DNA of 64,000 nucleotides from Candidatus Helarchaeota archaeon (GCA_019058315.1 JAHPZH010000003.1:165669-229668); one strand, 5' to 3'. Numbered from the stretch's first letter, positions 43,735-53,449 are shown. Notes: generated from the letters alone by a model not told the origin. Translations and numbers: made by a program.

Positions 43735-44586
43735 TTGTCAAATAAAAGTATAAAAAATATAAGTTATGGAATTTTATACATTAATACTTATTTAACCTAC
43801 CTCTTATTTGTGGCATTTTTAACGTTAAGATCGTATAATAGGATTCGAAATCCTCAAAGTGTTGTATATTTGATTGGTATCATAGGTTTATTAATTTCCA
43901 CAATATTTCTTCTTTGTGGCTGTGATAATAAAAGAAGAAATATATTCTACTTTGGTTTAGGATTATTGGTTTTGGTCTCAATATTTTTAATAGTAAACGG
44001 AATCTTTATTTCTAATATTTATCCTAGTATATCAAGAATTCAAATTATATTATCTATTATAGCCTTAATTATTGCTTTTATCAGCTTTATTTTAAATAAA
44101 TATCAATGGGCAAGTGATTTATCTTATATAGAAGATAGACAGGATTATATTCCGATATCGAGATCTGGAGAAATTCGAAATCGTCCTTTTCCATATCATG
44201 AAATTAATACTGTTAAATCTGAAATAAATTTTAGATCAAAATACTTAATTTGTGATATATGCAATCATAAAAACGATATTTCCAATATCGTTTGTGCATC
44301 TTGTAATACAAAATTTAATAGATGTCCGATATGTAAACACCCGATTAGCAAAGAAGATTTAGTATTTTGCCCATTTTGTAATTCATCTTTTCATAAAACT
44401 GAATTTCTTGAATGGTTAAAAATTTATGCTAATTGTCCCCGTTGTAAAAAAGAATTAGATATGTGGGAATTTCAAAAGTATTTAGAGGAAAGTAAAAGTG
44501 AGTTATCTCAGATTCAATGTTCTGCATGTAAAAAATTAATACCAATTGATTGTAAGTATTGTATCTTTTGTGGAGCTAGGATCTAA
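43735..44586 (+). CDS. Membrane protein with zinc ribbons and RING-like domain, copy B
   Basis: A 283-residue paralogue of copy A. Four hydrophobic helices lie at about 8-28, 41-61, 69-92 and 100-121. A ribbon (CDIC...CASC), the RING-like module (CPIC, CPFC, His in FHKTEF, Trp, CPRC) and a final ribbon (CSAC...CIFC) follow. The zinc-finger tail is highly similar to copy A while the membrane part has diverged much more, so selection acts mainly on the finger. The start is TTG 43735, since TAA lies two codons upstream. GATGAT may serve as ribosome binding site. Confidence 0.75.
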   Translation: MSNKSIKNISYGILYINTYLTYLLFVAFLTLRSYNRIRNPQSVVYLIGIIGLLISTIFLLCGCDNKRRNIFYFGLGLLVLVSIFLIVNGIFISNIYPSISRIQIILSIIALIIAFISFILNKYQWASDLSYIEDRQDYIPISRSGEIRNRPFPYHEINTVKSEINFRSKYLICDICNHKNDISNIVCASCNTKFNRCPICKHPISKEDLVFCPFCNSSFHKTEFLEWLKIYANCPRCKKELDMWEFQKYLEESKSELSQIQCSACKKLIPIDCKYCIFCGARI

Positions 44587-44654
44587 AAATATTATTATAA
44601 TATGTATTTCTTACCTAAAAACCAATTAGATGGTTTATTATAAGATTCAACTTT

Positions 44655-47294
44655 TCAGCAGATTTGTTTATAAATGGGTGTAGTATCTATTAAAACAATT
44701 AATAAGCACTTATTTAGTTGGAAGAGGTCTTTTGTAATATTCTCATCCAGTTTTTGAATTAAAGTTATCAAATCTCCTTTTGAATCTTCAACAAATGATA
44801 TATTACTTTGGTAATCTTGTTTAATGGATTCTGCAGTTTCTGTATTTATCAAGACAACACTGACAAAATGTTTCTTAATAGACACACGATATTTCTCTTG
44901 GAAATTAACTTTGATTTTATTTTCTAGCAATTCAATTGATTCAACTTTAGCTTTAACAGGGTTTATAGCAGGACCTTTAGCCTTTTCTAGACGATAAGTA
45001 CCAGCAGTCATAAAATTATTATCTTTGTTTTTAACGTTCATCAAATCCAAAATAGGACCGAATAGTGGAATATCTGTAACTGGTGTTTCAAAATAAGCTG
45101 TCGCACCCGTTTTTAATTCTTTTCTTTCATTGAATTGTCCAGATATTTTTAATAATTTGAAGGGCATTCCTACTCCTGCCCAATCTAATCTGAAACCGGA
45201 TGCGAATATCGAAAAAGTTCCATCATCATCATAAGTCAGATCGAGAGGAAATCGAAATGGTGTACTTGAAGGTTGAGCAATTACTTTATAAGAAGCTGGG
45301 CGAGGATCAGAATCACGTTCTATGCCTGTAATTTTTTCTCCCATCATACACCAGAATATATATCGCTGTTTATTTGGATCATGATAAACGGGTGAGGCAA
45401 TCAAGTAAACATCATCCATTGCAATTATTGATAAGTTCATTATTAGGGCTTCTTGCCAAGGAAAAATATTTCTCAAGACAAAAATGTCCCCAGGTTTCTG
45501 TGCTTCGGCATCACCAATTTGAATTAGCAGTTCATTTTTTGGTTTAATTGGCGTAGAATGAGCTGTTTTGAAAGTGAAATTAGTGTCAAATTTCCCTTCG
45601 GCTTTTTTACCACGCCAATATCGATCAAGTCTAACGGATCTCCAGCCATATTTTTTAGGAATAATATAATTACCGGTAATTTGAAGTGTGTAGGTTTCAC
45701 CAGGTTGAAGAAATTCCATTGGGACGATATTTATATAGCGTGCATCTGTTGAAATTTGAATGTGCATTTTAAATTCAATATCAGATTTCACTTCAACGTT
45801 TTCAATTCGTACATCTTGTAATTGACCTTTTTTGGTTACTATTAGACGGAAAAAAAGTGTATCAGACCGTCCAAGAGGTTGTTCAGCTTTAATATCATAT
45901 TTATCTTTATCAGTTCTTTTCAATTCTTCTAAAATTGGATGCCCTCCAGGACTAACACGAACAATATATATTCCATCTTCTGGCCAATCAGGGGTAGGAT
46001 TAAAGTTACAACGCAGATCTTGATGAGCTTTTTTAGATTCCATGTAAGAGAATGGAATATAATACAAATTTCCATTTTGATTAGATGCATATATTCCGCT
46101 TGGTGAGAGTGCAATCGAAGAAGGGACAAAATGATAGCGATCTAATTCATCAAATTCTTCGGATGCATTAAATTGATGACAATCAAAGCTCCAAATGCGG
46201 TTCCCATCTTTTCCAGATAATTTGTATATGTTTCCATCTCCACTTGCAATATATACATTATCATCTTGGTCCAAAACACACCCACACCGATTCGGTCCAA
46301 GAGTGGGAAAGGACCATTTCATTTTTCCTGTTTCTGCGTCTAACGCATAGACAATTCCATCGGAGGAAGAAACAATAACTGTGGATCCGTCATGTGTCAC
46401 TGTTGCTGATGACCATACATCACTCTTTGTATGGAATCTCCATTTAACTCTTTGATCTTCAGGAAGATCTTTTTCACTTCTAAAACAGTAAATATTATTA
46501 TTTCCTGACCCGATAACAACGCTACCATCATCAAGAATTGTGGGTGACGCACCTGCCATTCCATAAATAGGATATTCCCATCTTAATTCTCCATTATCGT
46601 CTACACTGCGAAAATATGTATCTAAACATCCAAAATAATGGTCACCTTCTGGGGCAAATCCAGTCGGAGACCCACTCCATATTTGATTACGAGTCATAAA
46701 CTCTGGAACAGCACGTTTCATAGTTTCAGGATCAATTTGGTAAAAAGCAAAATCATCACAAGGTGCTAATAAACGTCCAGTTCCAGAAAATGTAAAATCA
46801 GATTCAAACCAATTACATTTTGGAACACCCATAAATTTTTCGTCTATATAATGATCAGTAGCTTCAAAGGCTCCTATAATTTCTCCAGTTTGGCAGTCTA
46901 CTTTACGGGCGAAACCATCTGCTCCTGGGAAAAAAACATAATCTTTTTCTTGTCCAGTTTTTGGATCTGTCCTTCTGGCTATTACGGCTGCATCGTCAAT
47001 AACATTGTCTGTTTTAAATTTCCATTTTAAAGATCCATCTGGATTAATGGCATAAAAATAAGTATCAGCAGAACCTAAATATATGGTGCCGTCTGCACCT
47101 ATAACTGGAGCACAAGTAATTGCCTTACCGGTTTTAAATGCCCATGGCTTGTCCGGAAATTTTATATTCTTTGAAAAAATTTTATCTTTCCAATTCGGAG
47201 CTCTACCAGTATTTCGTATATCTGCTCTTAAACTCGGCCAAAATGCTTTTTCATCTAAACGCCAATAGGGTGATTTTAACTTTTTTTTTTTCAT
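44655..47294 (-). CDS. PQQ-like beta-propeller protein
   Basis: An 879-residue protein. The first half contains repeated propeller blades of the PQQ/quinoprotein type (GTIYLGSADTYFYAINPDG, STVIVSSSDGIVYALDAETG, DNVYIASGDGNIYKLSG). The second half (about 440-879) holds beta-rich domains with PVTDIP and metal-poor surfaces, which I do not recognise. There is no signal peptide (it opens MKKKKLKSPYWRLDEKAFW), so it may act inside the cell or leave by an unusual route. PQQ binding is not implied by the repeats alone. The cyclophilin gene lies 32 bp upstream in the same direction. Its 3' end is duplicated at 43131-43400. Confidence 0.82.
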   Translation of the reverse strand: MKKKKLKSPYWRLDEKAFWPSLRADIRNTGRAPNWKDKIFSKNIKFPDKPWAFKTGKAITCAPVIGADGTIYLGSADTYFYAINPDGSLKWKFKTDNVIDDAAVIARRTDPKTGQEKDYVFFPGADGFARKVDCQTGEIIGAFEATDHYIDEKFMGVPKCNWFESDFTFSGTGRLLAPCDDFAFYQIDPETMKRAVPEFMTRNQIWSGSPTGFAPEGDHYFGCLDTYFRSVDDNGELRWEYPIYGMAGASPTILDDGSVVIGSGNNNIYCFRSEKDLPEDQRVKWRFHTKSDVWSSATVTHDGSTVIVSSSDGIVYALDAETGKMKWSFPTLGPNRCGCVLDQDDNVYIASGDGNIYKLSGKDGNRIWSFDCHQFNASEEFDELDRYHFVPSSIALSPSGIYASNQNGNLYYIPFSYMESKKAHQDLRCNFNPTPDWPEDGIYIVRVSPGGHPILEELKRTDKDKYDIKAEQPLGRSDTLFFRLIVTKKGQLQDVRIENVEVKSDIEFKMHIQISTDARYINIVPMEFLQPGETYTLQITGNYIIPKKYGWRSVRLDRYWRGKKAEGKFDTNFTFKTAHSTPIKPKNELLIQIGDAEAQKPGDIFVLRNIFPWQEALIMNLSIIAMDDVYLIASPVYHDPNKQRYIFWCMMGEKITGIERDSDPRPASYKVIAQPSSTPFRFPLDLTYDDDGTFSIFASGFRLDWAGVGMPFKLLKISGQFNERKELKTGATAYFETPVTDIPLFGPILDLMNVKNKDNNFMTAGTYRLEKAKGPAINPVKAKVESIELLENKIKVNFQEKYRVSIKKHFVSVVLINTETAESIKQDYQSNISFVEDSKGDLITLIQKLDENITKDLFQLNKCLLIVLIDTTPIYKQIC

Positions 47295-47326
47295 CTTTAT
47301 CAAAAAATAAGGGAGATTGAGGAATT

Positions 47327-47794
47327 CTAAACAATTACGATTTGATTGATTTTATCCCCTTTTTGAATGGCATCAACAACGTCTTGACCTTCAGTAACTT
47401 GACCAAAAACCGTGTGGACTCCATCCAGCCAATCTGTAGCTTTATGTGTTATGTAAAATTGCGCTCCATTCGAACAAGTTCCAGCAACTTTTCTTCCAGA
47501 AGGCTCATGTTTACATGTTCCAGCATGCGCCATAGCTAAACTACCGCGTTTATGTTTGATTTCTGGCTTGATTTCACATTCATTTTGGATTCCATCAGGA
47601 TGACCACCCATACCTGTTCCATGCATACATCCAGATTGAATCATGAAATCTGGGATAACCCTATGAAAAATTAGACCATTATAAAATCCTCTTTGGACAA
47701 GATCAAGGAAATTTTTTACGGTATTGGGAGTAGAGGTATCAAATAATTGAATTTTTATATCGCCTTTTGTTGTTTTAATAATCACATCTGTCAT
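47327..47794 (-). CDS. Peptidyl-prolyl cis-trans isomerase, cyclophilin type
   Basis: A 155-residue cyclophilin that speeds prolyl bond isomerisation in the cytosol. FHRVIPDFMIQSG at about 43-55 holds the catalytic Arg, and NGAQFYITHKATDWLDG near 109-125 and HTVFGQV complete the site. It has two inserted segments relative to short bacterial forms (MHGTGMGGHPDG and CKHEPSGRKVAGTC), the latter with two Cys that could bind metal or form a disulfide. It is followed by the propeller gene, perhaps as an operon. Confidence 0.92.
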   Translation of the reverse strand: MTDVIIKTTKGDIKIQLFDTSTPNTVKNFLDLVQRGFYNGLIFHRVIPDFMIQSGCMHGTGMGGHPDGIQNECEIKPEIKHKRGSLAMAHAGTCKHEPSGRKVAGTCSNGAQFYITHKATDWLDGVHTVFGQVTEGQDVVDAIQKGDKINQIVIV

Positions 47795-47879
47795 GAATTT
47801 CTACATCCATCAAAATTTTTAAATTATAACAATTTTTTTTAATTATTAACATTTTACATTTATTAATTTGGTGTTTTTA

Positions 47880-48740
47880 TTGAAAGCTTTAATAATTTAT
47901 TTCTCTCAAACTGGTGGAACTGAAAAAATTGCAAAACAAATACAGAAGGGAATTCTGAAAAGTGGCAATGAATGCGAAATGGTTCGAATCAAAGATGCAA
48001 AAAATAAAAAATTAGTTGATTTTGACTTAATTGGTTTAGGTTGTCCAACTTTTTATTACCGAGAACCTCTAAGTGTAAAATTATTCATACAAAATATAGA
48101 TAATGCAAATGGGAAACATTGTTTCATTTTTTGTACACATGGTTCTGTTATTGGTAATACATTTTATTATATGAACGAAGAATTGAATAAAAAGGGTTAT
48201 TTGGTTATAGGGGCATTTGATTCTTATTCTGAATCCTCCATTCAATTTTATCCCCAACCAATGCACACTGCTAAACATCCTGATGATATAGAACTTAGAG
48301 AAGCTGAGGAATTTGGTCAAAAGATATGTAACACCAGTCTAAGAATACAAAAGGGAGAAAAAAAACTAATTCCAAATTTTGAAGAAATTGAGAATACATG
48401 GTGGGCAAGAGACTCAAAGCTAGCGACACCTGAAGCATTAAGATCAATGACTCCTAAATTTATAATTAATATTGAAAAATGTACAAAATGTTTAACATGT
48501 CAAGACAATTGCCCTGGAGATGCTATTGACGTTGAAGCCGATCCACCAGAAATTCAAAAAGAAGGATGTATTTTTTGCTGGTTTTGTGAAAAATTATGCC
48601 CAGAAGAAGCTATTGAAGCAGATTGGACTTCAGCAAGAAAATTATTTAAGGGAAATTTGAGGAGATATATAAAGGAATTAAAAAAAGCTGAGGAACAAGG
48701 AAAATTTAGACCATATGTGGATTATGAAAAAATAAAATAG
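47880..48740 (+). CDS. Flavodoxin-ferredoxin fusion (EFR1-like) protein
   Basis: A 286-residue electron-transfer protein. The N-terminal flavodoxin domain binds FMN via SQTGGTEKIAKQ at about 8-19, with GLGCPTFYYREP and FCTHG as the other loops. The C-terminal part carries two 4Fe-4S motifs, CTKCLTCQDNCPGDA near 201 and CIFCWFCEKLCPEEA near 227. The start is TTG at 47880, six bases after GGTG; upstream TTG and GTG codons overlap that site. It is likely to couple one- and two-electron carriers. No partner enzyme is adjacent. Confidence 0.87.
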   Translation: MKALIIYFSQTGGTEKIAKQIQKGILKSGNECEMVRIKDAKNKKLVDFDLIGLGCPTFYYREPLSVKLFIQNIDNANGKHCFIFCTHGSVIGNTFYYMNEELNKKGYLVIGAFDSYSESSIQFYPQPMHTAKHPDDIELREAEEFGQKICNTSLRIQKGEKKLIPNFEEIENTWWARDSKLATPEALRSMTPKFIINIEKCTKCLTCQDNCPGDAIDVEADPPEIQKEGCIFCWFCEKLCPEEAIEADWTSARKLFKGNLRRYIKELKKAEEQGKFRPYVDYEKIK

Positions 48741-48755
48741 AATTTTTTAATCCAT

Positions 48756-49277
48756 TCATTTTTTTTGTTCAATATTACAAACTTGTTGAAAAATAATATC
48801 CCATAGTTCTCTTTCATTTAAATTATAATATCGTTTCATAACAAATGGAAAAAATATTCCCATACCAACTAAATATATTCCTACTATAAGGCATTCCAAG
48901 CTTGTTAGAAATAAACTTAAGTATTTTGTGTTGTTGATATTTTTAAATACCATATATATAAAAATCATCCCTATTACAAAAAGTATTGATGTAATTAGAT
49001 TAATTAAATATAATTGTTTTTTATTGAAACTTATTTTAATGTCTGTTTTTAGGGTTCCTTCTAATAATATTTTCCCACTAAAAGTGAAATTTTCATTCCA
49101 TCCGAAAATTCCCTTATATTTAATTTTATTCCAACTAAATTTAATTTCATCCTTATTTTGTTCCAATTTATTATGTTTGATATTATAAATTCTATCAATT
49201 TGTTGTAAGGCAAGCCAGATTTCCCCAAAACAAGTCTCTCTCTGCTTATTTACTGAATTTGAATACAAAATAATCAT
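48756..49277 (-). CDS. Membrane protein, unknown function
   Basis: A 173-residue protein with a soluble N-terminal half (about 1-85, with strands such as NENFTFSGKILLEG) and two hydrophobic segments (about 90-112 and 122-146) near the C-terminus. I do not recognise it. The ATG at 49277 has no strong ribosome binding site. It converges with the flavodoxin-ferredoxin gene. Confidence 0.6.
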   Translation of the reverse strand: MIILYSNSVNKQRETCFGEIWLALQQIDRIYNIKHNKLEQNKDEIKFSWNKIKYKGIFGWNENFTFSGKILLEGTLKTDIKISFNKKQLYLINLITSILFVIGMIFIYMVFKNINNTKYLSLFLTSLECLIVGIYLVGMGIFFPFVMKRYYNLNERELWDIIFQQVCNIEQKK

Positions 49278-49463
49278 TCTACTGAATAGATTAAAATTTT
49301 ATGTTTCCCATGATGATAATCTTTTTTATAATTTAAATAAATTTACATTCTGGAATATAACAGAAAAAGGATTTTAATTGTATAATATTTTTTAATAGAG
49401 GGTAAATTCAATAACATAAATAGAACTATTTTAATATAAAAAACATTAAAAAAGCTTTTATGA

Positions 49464-50225
49464 TTAGATTTTAGATTTCCATTGGTCTACTTTTTTCCTA
49501 AATGCATCTATTGAGCTGGAGTCCATAGGAAGATCGGGAGCATGTTTTAATTTACCGCTAACTGTTCCAATATCTCGAATTATTGAAGAAAAGCCTATTA
49601 ATTCTGCAAGATCATCCCTAATATTTTCTAATATTTTTTGTAAATCATGAGTGGTTGTTTCTTCAGTAATTTGAGATTTGAGATTTTCAAGCATTGTTAA
49701 AGCTTCTGTATTTTGTTCTTTAGGTTCTAGTGCTTTAGGTTTAGGTTTTGCTTCGGGCTTTGGGGGTGGTGGAGGAGTTCTGGGTTTGAACTTCGAAGCA
49801 CCAGCTCGTTTTTTTAACACATCAACACTACTATAACGAGAGATTGTAGCAGATGTCGCAGTTTCACTTTTTATAGAAGGAGTACTTTCTTCAGAAAAAA
49901 TACTTACTGTTGTTGGAGCAGCAGTTGCTTCAACTGATGAAGGTTGTTTTTCTTTAGGACTAGTTAAAACATCTGTTAAACTAACCTTTGCCTCTGTAGG
50001 TCTTGCTGTGCTTACTGCTTTTTTTGTTGTACTTATAGGCTTAGAAATCTTTCCCCCTTTTAAATTCAGAATTTCTTGTTCTAATTCAGAAATTCTCTTT
50101 TCTTGATCAAGGATTATATTAATCAATTCTCTTGAAGATTTTCGTTGTTTTTTTTCTAAATCTAAAAGTAAATCATTGATTTCATCGTTTAGATCTATAA
50201 TTTTTTTTATTTCGTCCTTTGTCAT
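49464..50225 (-). CDS. Coiled-coil protein with polyproline linker
   Basis: A 253-residue protein. A coiled coil covers about 5-55 (LNDEINDLLLDLEKKQRK, QEKRISELEQEIL). A Ser/Thr/Ala-rich stretch follows, then five consecutive prolines (RTPPPPPKPEAKPKPK, at about 149-164), and a helical C-terminal domain (about 175-253). The ATG at 50225 has AAGGATCT upstream; an in-frame ATG at 50255 lacks such a site. Polyproline runs of this kind bind profilin or similar domains in eukaryotes, and Asgard archaea encode profilin. A cytoskeletal link is inference. Confidence 0.7.
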   Translation of the reverse strand: MTKDEIKKIIDLNDEINDLLLDLEKKQRKSSRELINIILDQEKRISELEQEILNLKGGKISKPISTTKKAVSTARPTEAKVSLTDVLTSPKEKQPSSVEATAAPTTVSIFSEESTPSIKSETATSATISRYSSVDVLKKRAGASKFKPRTPPPPPKPEAKPKPKALEPKEQNTEALTMLENLKSQITEETTTHDLQKILENIRDDLAELIGFSSIIRDIGTVSGKLKHAPDLPMDSSSIDAFRKKVDQWKSKI

Positions 50226-50422
50226 TTTTAGATCCTTATTAACCAAATCAACCATTTAATTAATATTTTACTAGAACTTATTCTTGATTTTAATTTTAGA
50301 TGTATAATTTAATGAATAATGCATATTTTTATTAAGAATTAAAATTAAATTTTAATTTTATAATATCATAATAAATTTGAAGCATGGGATAAGGCAGATT
50401 TGATATCAAGAGGTTAATTAAT

Positions 50423-51793
50423 TTGCAGAATTCTGAAATTAAAAGTACAAAAACTTCTTATGAAGATAAAACCGAGCTAATTACTCACGTAGGAATGATT
50501 TCACATCATGGATATTTTGCGGGTGATCCTCAATTAGGGAAAGTAGATACAGGAGGTCAAGTTGTATTTGTTTTAGAACTTAGTAAATATCTTCATGAAG
50601 TTTGCGATATGAAAGTTACAATATTCACTAGATTATTTAATGAAGACGAATCTCCAATTCATGCTAAGGTACTGGAACCTGTAAGTGAGGGTGTAAAAAT
50701 AGTTAGAATAGCTGATAAAATGAGCAAAAAAGGTTTTATTAGAAAGGAAGATTTATACCCTTATCTCTCCGAAACAGCTGAAAATATTGTGAAATGGATA
50801 AATAACAATGAAAAAATAGATATTATTCATTCCCATTATGTTGATGGGGGCATTTTAGGGGAGCAAGTTTCTAGGCAGCTTAATCTACCTTGGGCACATA
50901 ATTCCCATTCACTCGGAAGGGTTAAACGTGATGCATTTGTAAAGAAATTAAAAGACCAAGATGAAATAGAAGAAATTGATAAACACTTTAACTTCGATTT
51001 ACGCTTTAAAAATGAAGAAATGATTTATGAAAAATGTCATCAGATTTTTGCAGAATCTCTAGATGAAAAAACGAAATTATTGAAATATTATGGTCAAAAA
51101 TATGATGGAAAAACTGCAATAATTCCACCTGGAGTGAACATGGAAGTTTGGCATCCAAATCCAGTTAATAAGGACGAACATCCATTAAATAGTCTATTCT
51201 CGGTAAAGGATCATCGTTATGTTTTTTCCGTATCCAGAATAGATCCTAGAAAAGGTTTGGACTTGCTGATAGAAGCAACACCACTTCTTAGAGAAAAAAT
51301 TGATGAAGATATAAAAATAGTAATTGGTGGTGGTTCAAAAAAAGGAAGAACTTTAAAGCCATATGAAAAATCCCTACATGAGTTAGCCGCAGAAATTGAT
51401 CCTGATAAAGAATTTATCTATCTTACTGGTTATATTCCAGATGAGGATATTTTAGATTATTATAATGCAAGTGAAGTTTTTGTATTGCCAGCAAGATGGG
51501 AATTATTTGGAATTACGATGTTGGAAGCAATGGCTTGTGAAAAACCTGTCATAGTAACTAAATTTGGAGGACCAGCATCGATTATCGAAGATGGTTTTAA
51601 CGGTATATTAGTTGATCCAACGAATAAAGAAGAACTGTCATCGAAAATAATCAAGGTCTTAAATGATAGAGAATTAGCAAATAAATTGGGAAAAAATGCT
51701 TTAAAAACGATAATAAAAAAATATTCATGGTCTCATGTTGCTCAAGAATATTATAATTGTTATTTACAAACGACTAAATCATTTTATAAATAA
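50423..51793 (+). CDS. Family 4 glycosyltransferase, sucrose synthase / sucrose-phosphate synthase-like
   Basis: A 456-residue GT-B glycosyltransferase. The N-terminal half begins MISHHGYFAGDPQLGKVDTG, which matches sucrose-type synthases, with HSHYVDGGILGE and WAHNSHSLGRVKRDA. The donor-binding half has SRIDPRKGLDLL and the E-x7-E motif ELFGITMLEAMACEKP near 370-385. A nucleotide-sugar donor and a sugar or sugar phosphate acceptor are expected. The start is TTG at 50423 with GAGGTT upstream. No sucrose-phosphate phosphatase is visible nearby. Confidence 0.85.
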   Translation: MQNSEIKSTKTSYEDKTELITHVGMISHHGYFAGDPQLGKVDTGGQVVFVLELSKYLHEVCDMKVTIFTRLFNEDESPIHAKVLEPVSEGVKIVRIADKMSKKGFIRKEDLYPYLSETAENIVKWINNNEKIDIIHSHYVDGGILGEQVSRQLNLPWAHNSHSLGRVKRDAFVKKLKDQDEIEEIDKHFNFDLRFKNEEMIYEKCHQIFAESLDEKTKLLKYYGQKYDGKTAIIPPGVNMEVWHPNPVNKDEHPLNSLFSVKDHRYVFSVSRIDPRKGLDLLIEATPLLREKIDEDIKIVIGGGSKKGRTLKPYEKSLHELAAEIDPDKEFIYLTGYIPDEDILDYYNASEVFVLPARWELFGITMLEAMACEKPVIVTKFGGPASIIEDGFNGILVDPTNKEELSSKIIKVLNDRELANKLGKNALKTIIKKYSWSHVAQEYYNCYLQTTKSFYK

Positions 51794-51855
51794 TTGATTA
51801 ACTTATAATAGAATTTACAATTGATATATTTAATGAGGTTAATCAACTGGAATGG

Positions 51856-53427
51856 TTGTCAGAAGTCAAACAAGGAAAATATAAAGGAATTAAACAAGCC
51901 GCATTATATTATGAGAAAAGTTTTAAGAATCCAGAATTTAAAAAAATAACCATTGAGGAATTATTAAAAAAAATTGGCTCATCTATAATTGATGAACGTA
52001 TTGATGCTTCTTGGATGCTACTTAAAATCATTAATTGCCATCCATTAACACTTTTTGAGAATATTTCAAAGTTAAATTTTTTTTTAAAGGATGAAAGTAA
52101 AGAAGTTGTTCGGAATATAGCGAAAATTATTGAATTTTTAGCATATAAAGACCCTGTAAAAATCGCCACTTCGATTCCTAATCTTGTCGACTTGTTGGAT
52201 GACGAAGATACACAATTAAGATTCATTGCTTCACTTATTTTTAAAGCAATCTCACGTAAATATGATAAAATAATCCAAATTCCAAAATTATTGAATTTAC
52301 TTTATGATGTAAATGAAAAAACTCGTTTAAATGCTGTTAACACATTAATTGAAGTAACAGATGAGCATTTAGATAAGATTCTAGCGACATTATATCAGCT
52401 ATTAAATGACAAGAGATATCAAGCGGAAGTAATTGATATTATTTTTAAAATTTCTTCAAAATATCCAGAAAAAACTGTAATTTCACTTATTCCACATTTA
52501 AAAAATAAAAATAATACCATTCGGCGATTTACACTTGTGTTTCTAAATAATTTTGGTGGGAAAAATTTAGATTATTTAAAAAAAGCTATTCCTCAATTAA
52601 TTAAAATTTTACAAGATAAAGTTCGTAATAATCGAATATTAGTGAGTAATCTACTATTAAAGATTAGTCAAGATCACGGTCAAGATTTTAAAGATGACCT
52701 TCCAAAATTGCTTGAAAGTTTTAAAAAAGAAAAAGGTGATATTCAACTAAATATTTCAGCAATTTTAATTAATATTAATAGATATTACCCAGATCAAATA
52801 AAAATTATTTCAGAAATCTCAAAGAAATTGGAAAAGATTTCTAAATCATCAAATTTTAAAAAATCAAGTATTGCTAGAGAAAATTTAAGTACTATTTTAA
52901 AATGGAATGACGATTATGGTCCAGCCATAAAAATATGTCAAGAATTTATCCAAAAACATCCTTTAGAAGAAAATTTTAATTTATTGATAAACATAGCACA
53001 AATTTATCACATAATTGGAGATTTTAAGAATGCAATTCGTTATTTTTTAGAAGCATCAAGATCTTCAGATGCATATTTCAGATTATTATCTTTAATTATG
53101 TTATCATATGACTATATTCTTCAACATTTTTTCAAGGACGCATCAAAATTCTTAAAAAAAACAAATGAACAATATGAAAAATTAAGTGATTTATTATCTT
53201 TAAAACGAAATCAGCAAATTACCCTCATGATTTCATATATTAAAGAATTAATTCAATTCGATTTTAACAAAGCCAGGGAATATCTAACGAAACTTTCAAA
53301 TTTAAATAATTTTACTCATAAATGGGAAAAACGAGCTATAAAGAATGAATTTCAGAATTTATTTGATATTGAACAACATTACAAAATATATATAGCAAAA
53401 TCTTCAAAAAATAATAAAGTTTTATAA
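51856..53427 (+). CDS. HEAT-repeat protein with TPR-like C-terminus
   Basis: A 523-residue all-helical protein. The first 330 residues are HEAT-type helical pairs (TQLRFIASLIFKAIS, TRLNAVNTLIEVT, NTIRRFTLVFLNNFG). A TPR-like part follows (YGPAIKICQEFIQKHP, NLLINIAQIYHIIGDFKNAI at about 355-400). The start is TTG at 51856. It has no RING-like tail, unlike the HEAT protein at 15575. It lies 62 bp after the glycosyltransferase. It probably acts as a scaffold; the partner is unknown. Confidence 0.75.
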   Translation: MSEVKQGKYKGIKQAALYYEKSFKNPEFKKITIEELLKKIGSSIIDERIDASWMLLKIINCHPLTLFENISKLNFFLKDESKEVVRNIAKIIEFLAYKDPVKIATSIPNLVDLLDDEDTQLRFIASLIFKAISRKYDKIIQIPKLLNLLYDVNEKTRLNAVNTLIEVTDEHLDKILATLYQLLNDKRYQAEVIDIIFKISSKYPEKTVISLIPHLKNKNNTIRRFTLVFLNNFGGKNLDYLKKAIPQLIKILQDKVRNNRILVSNLLLKISQDHGQDFKDDLPKLLESFKKEKGDIQLNISAILININRYYPDQIKIISEISKKLEKISKSSNFKKSSIARENLSTILKWNDDYGPAIKICQEFIQKHPLEENFNLLINIAQIYHIIGDFKNAIRYFLEASRSSDAYFRLLSLIMLSYDYILQHFFKDASKFLKKTNEQYEKLSDLLSLKRNQQITLMISYIKELIQFDFNKAREYLTKLSNLNNFTHKWEKRAIKNEFQNLFDIEQHYKIYIAKSSKNNKVL

Positions 53428-53449
53428 AAACAAAAATGTTGTGAGAGTC

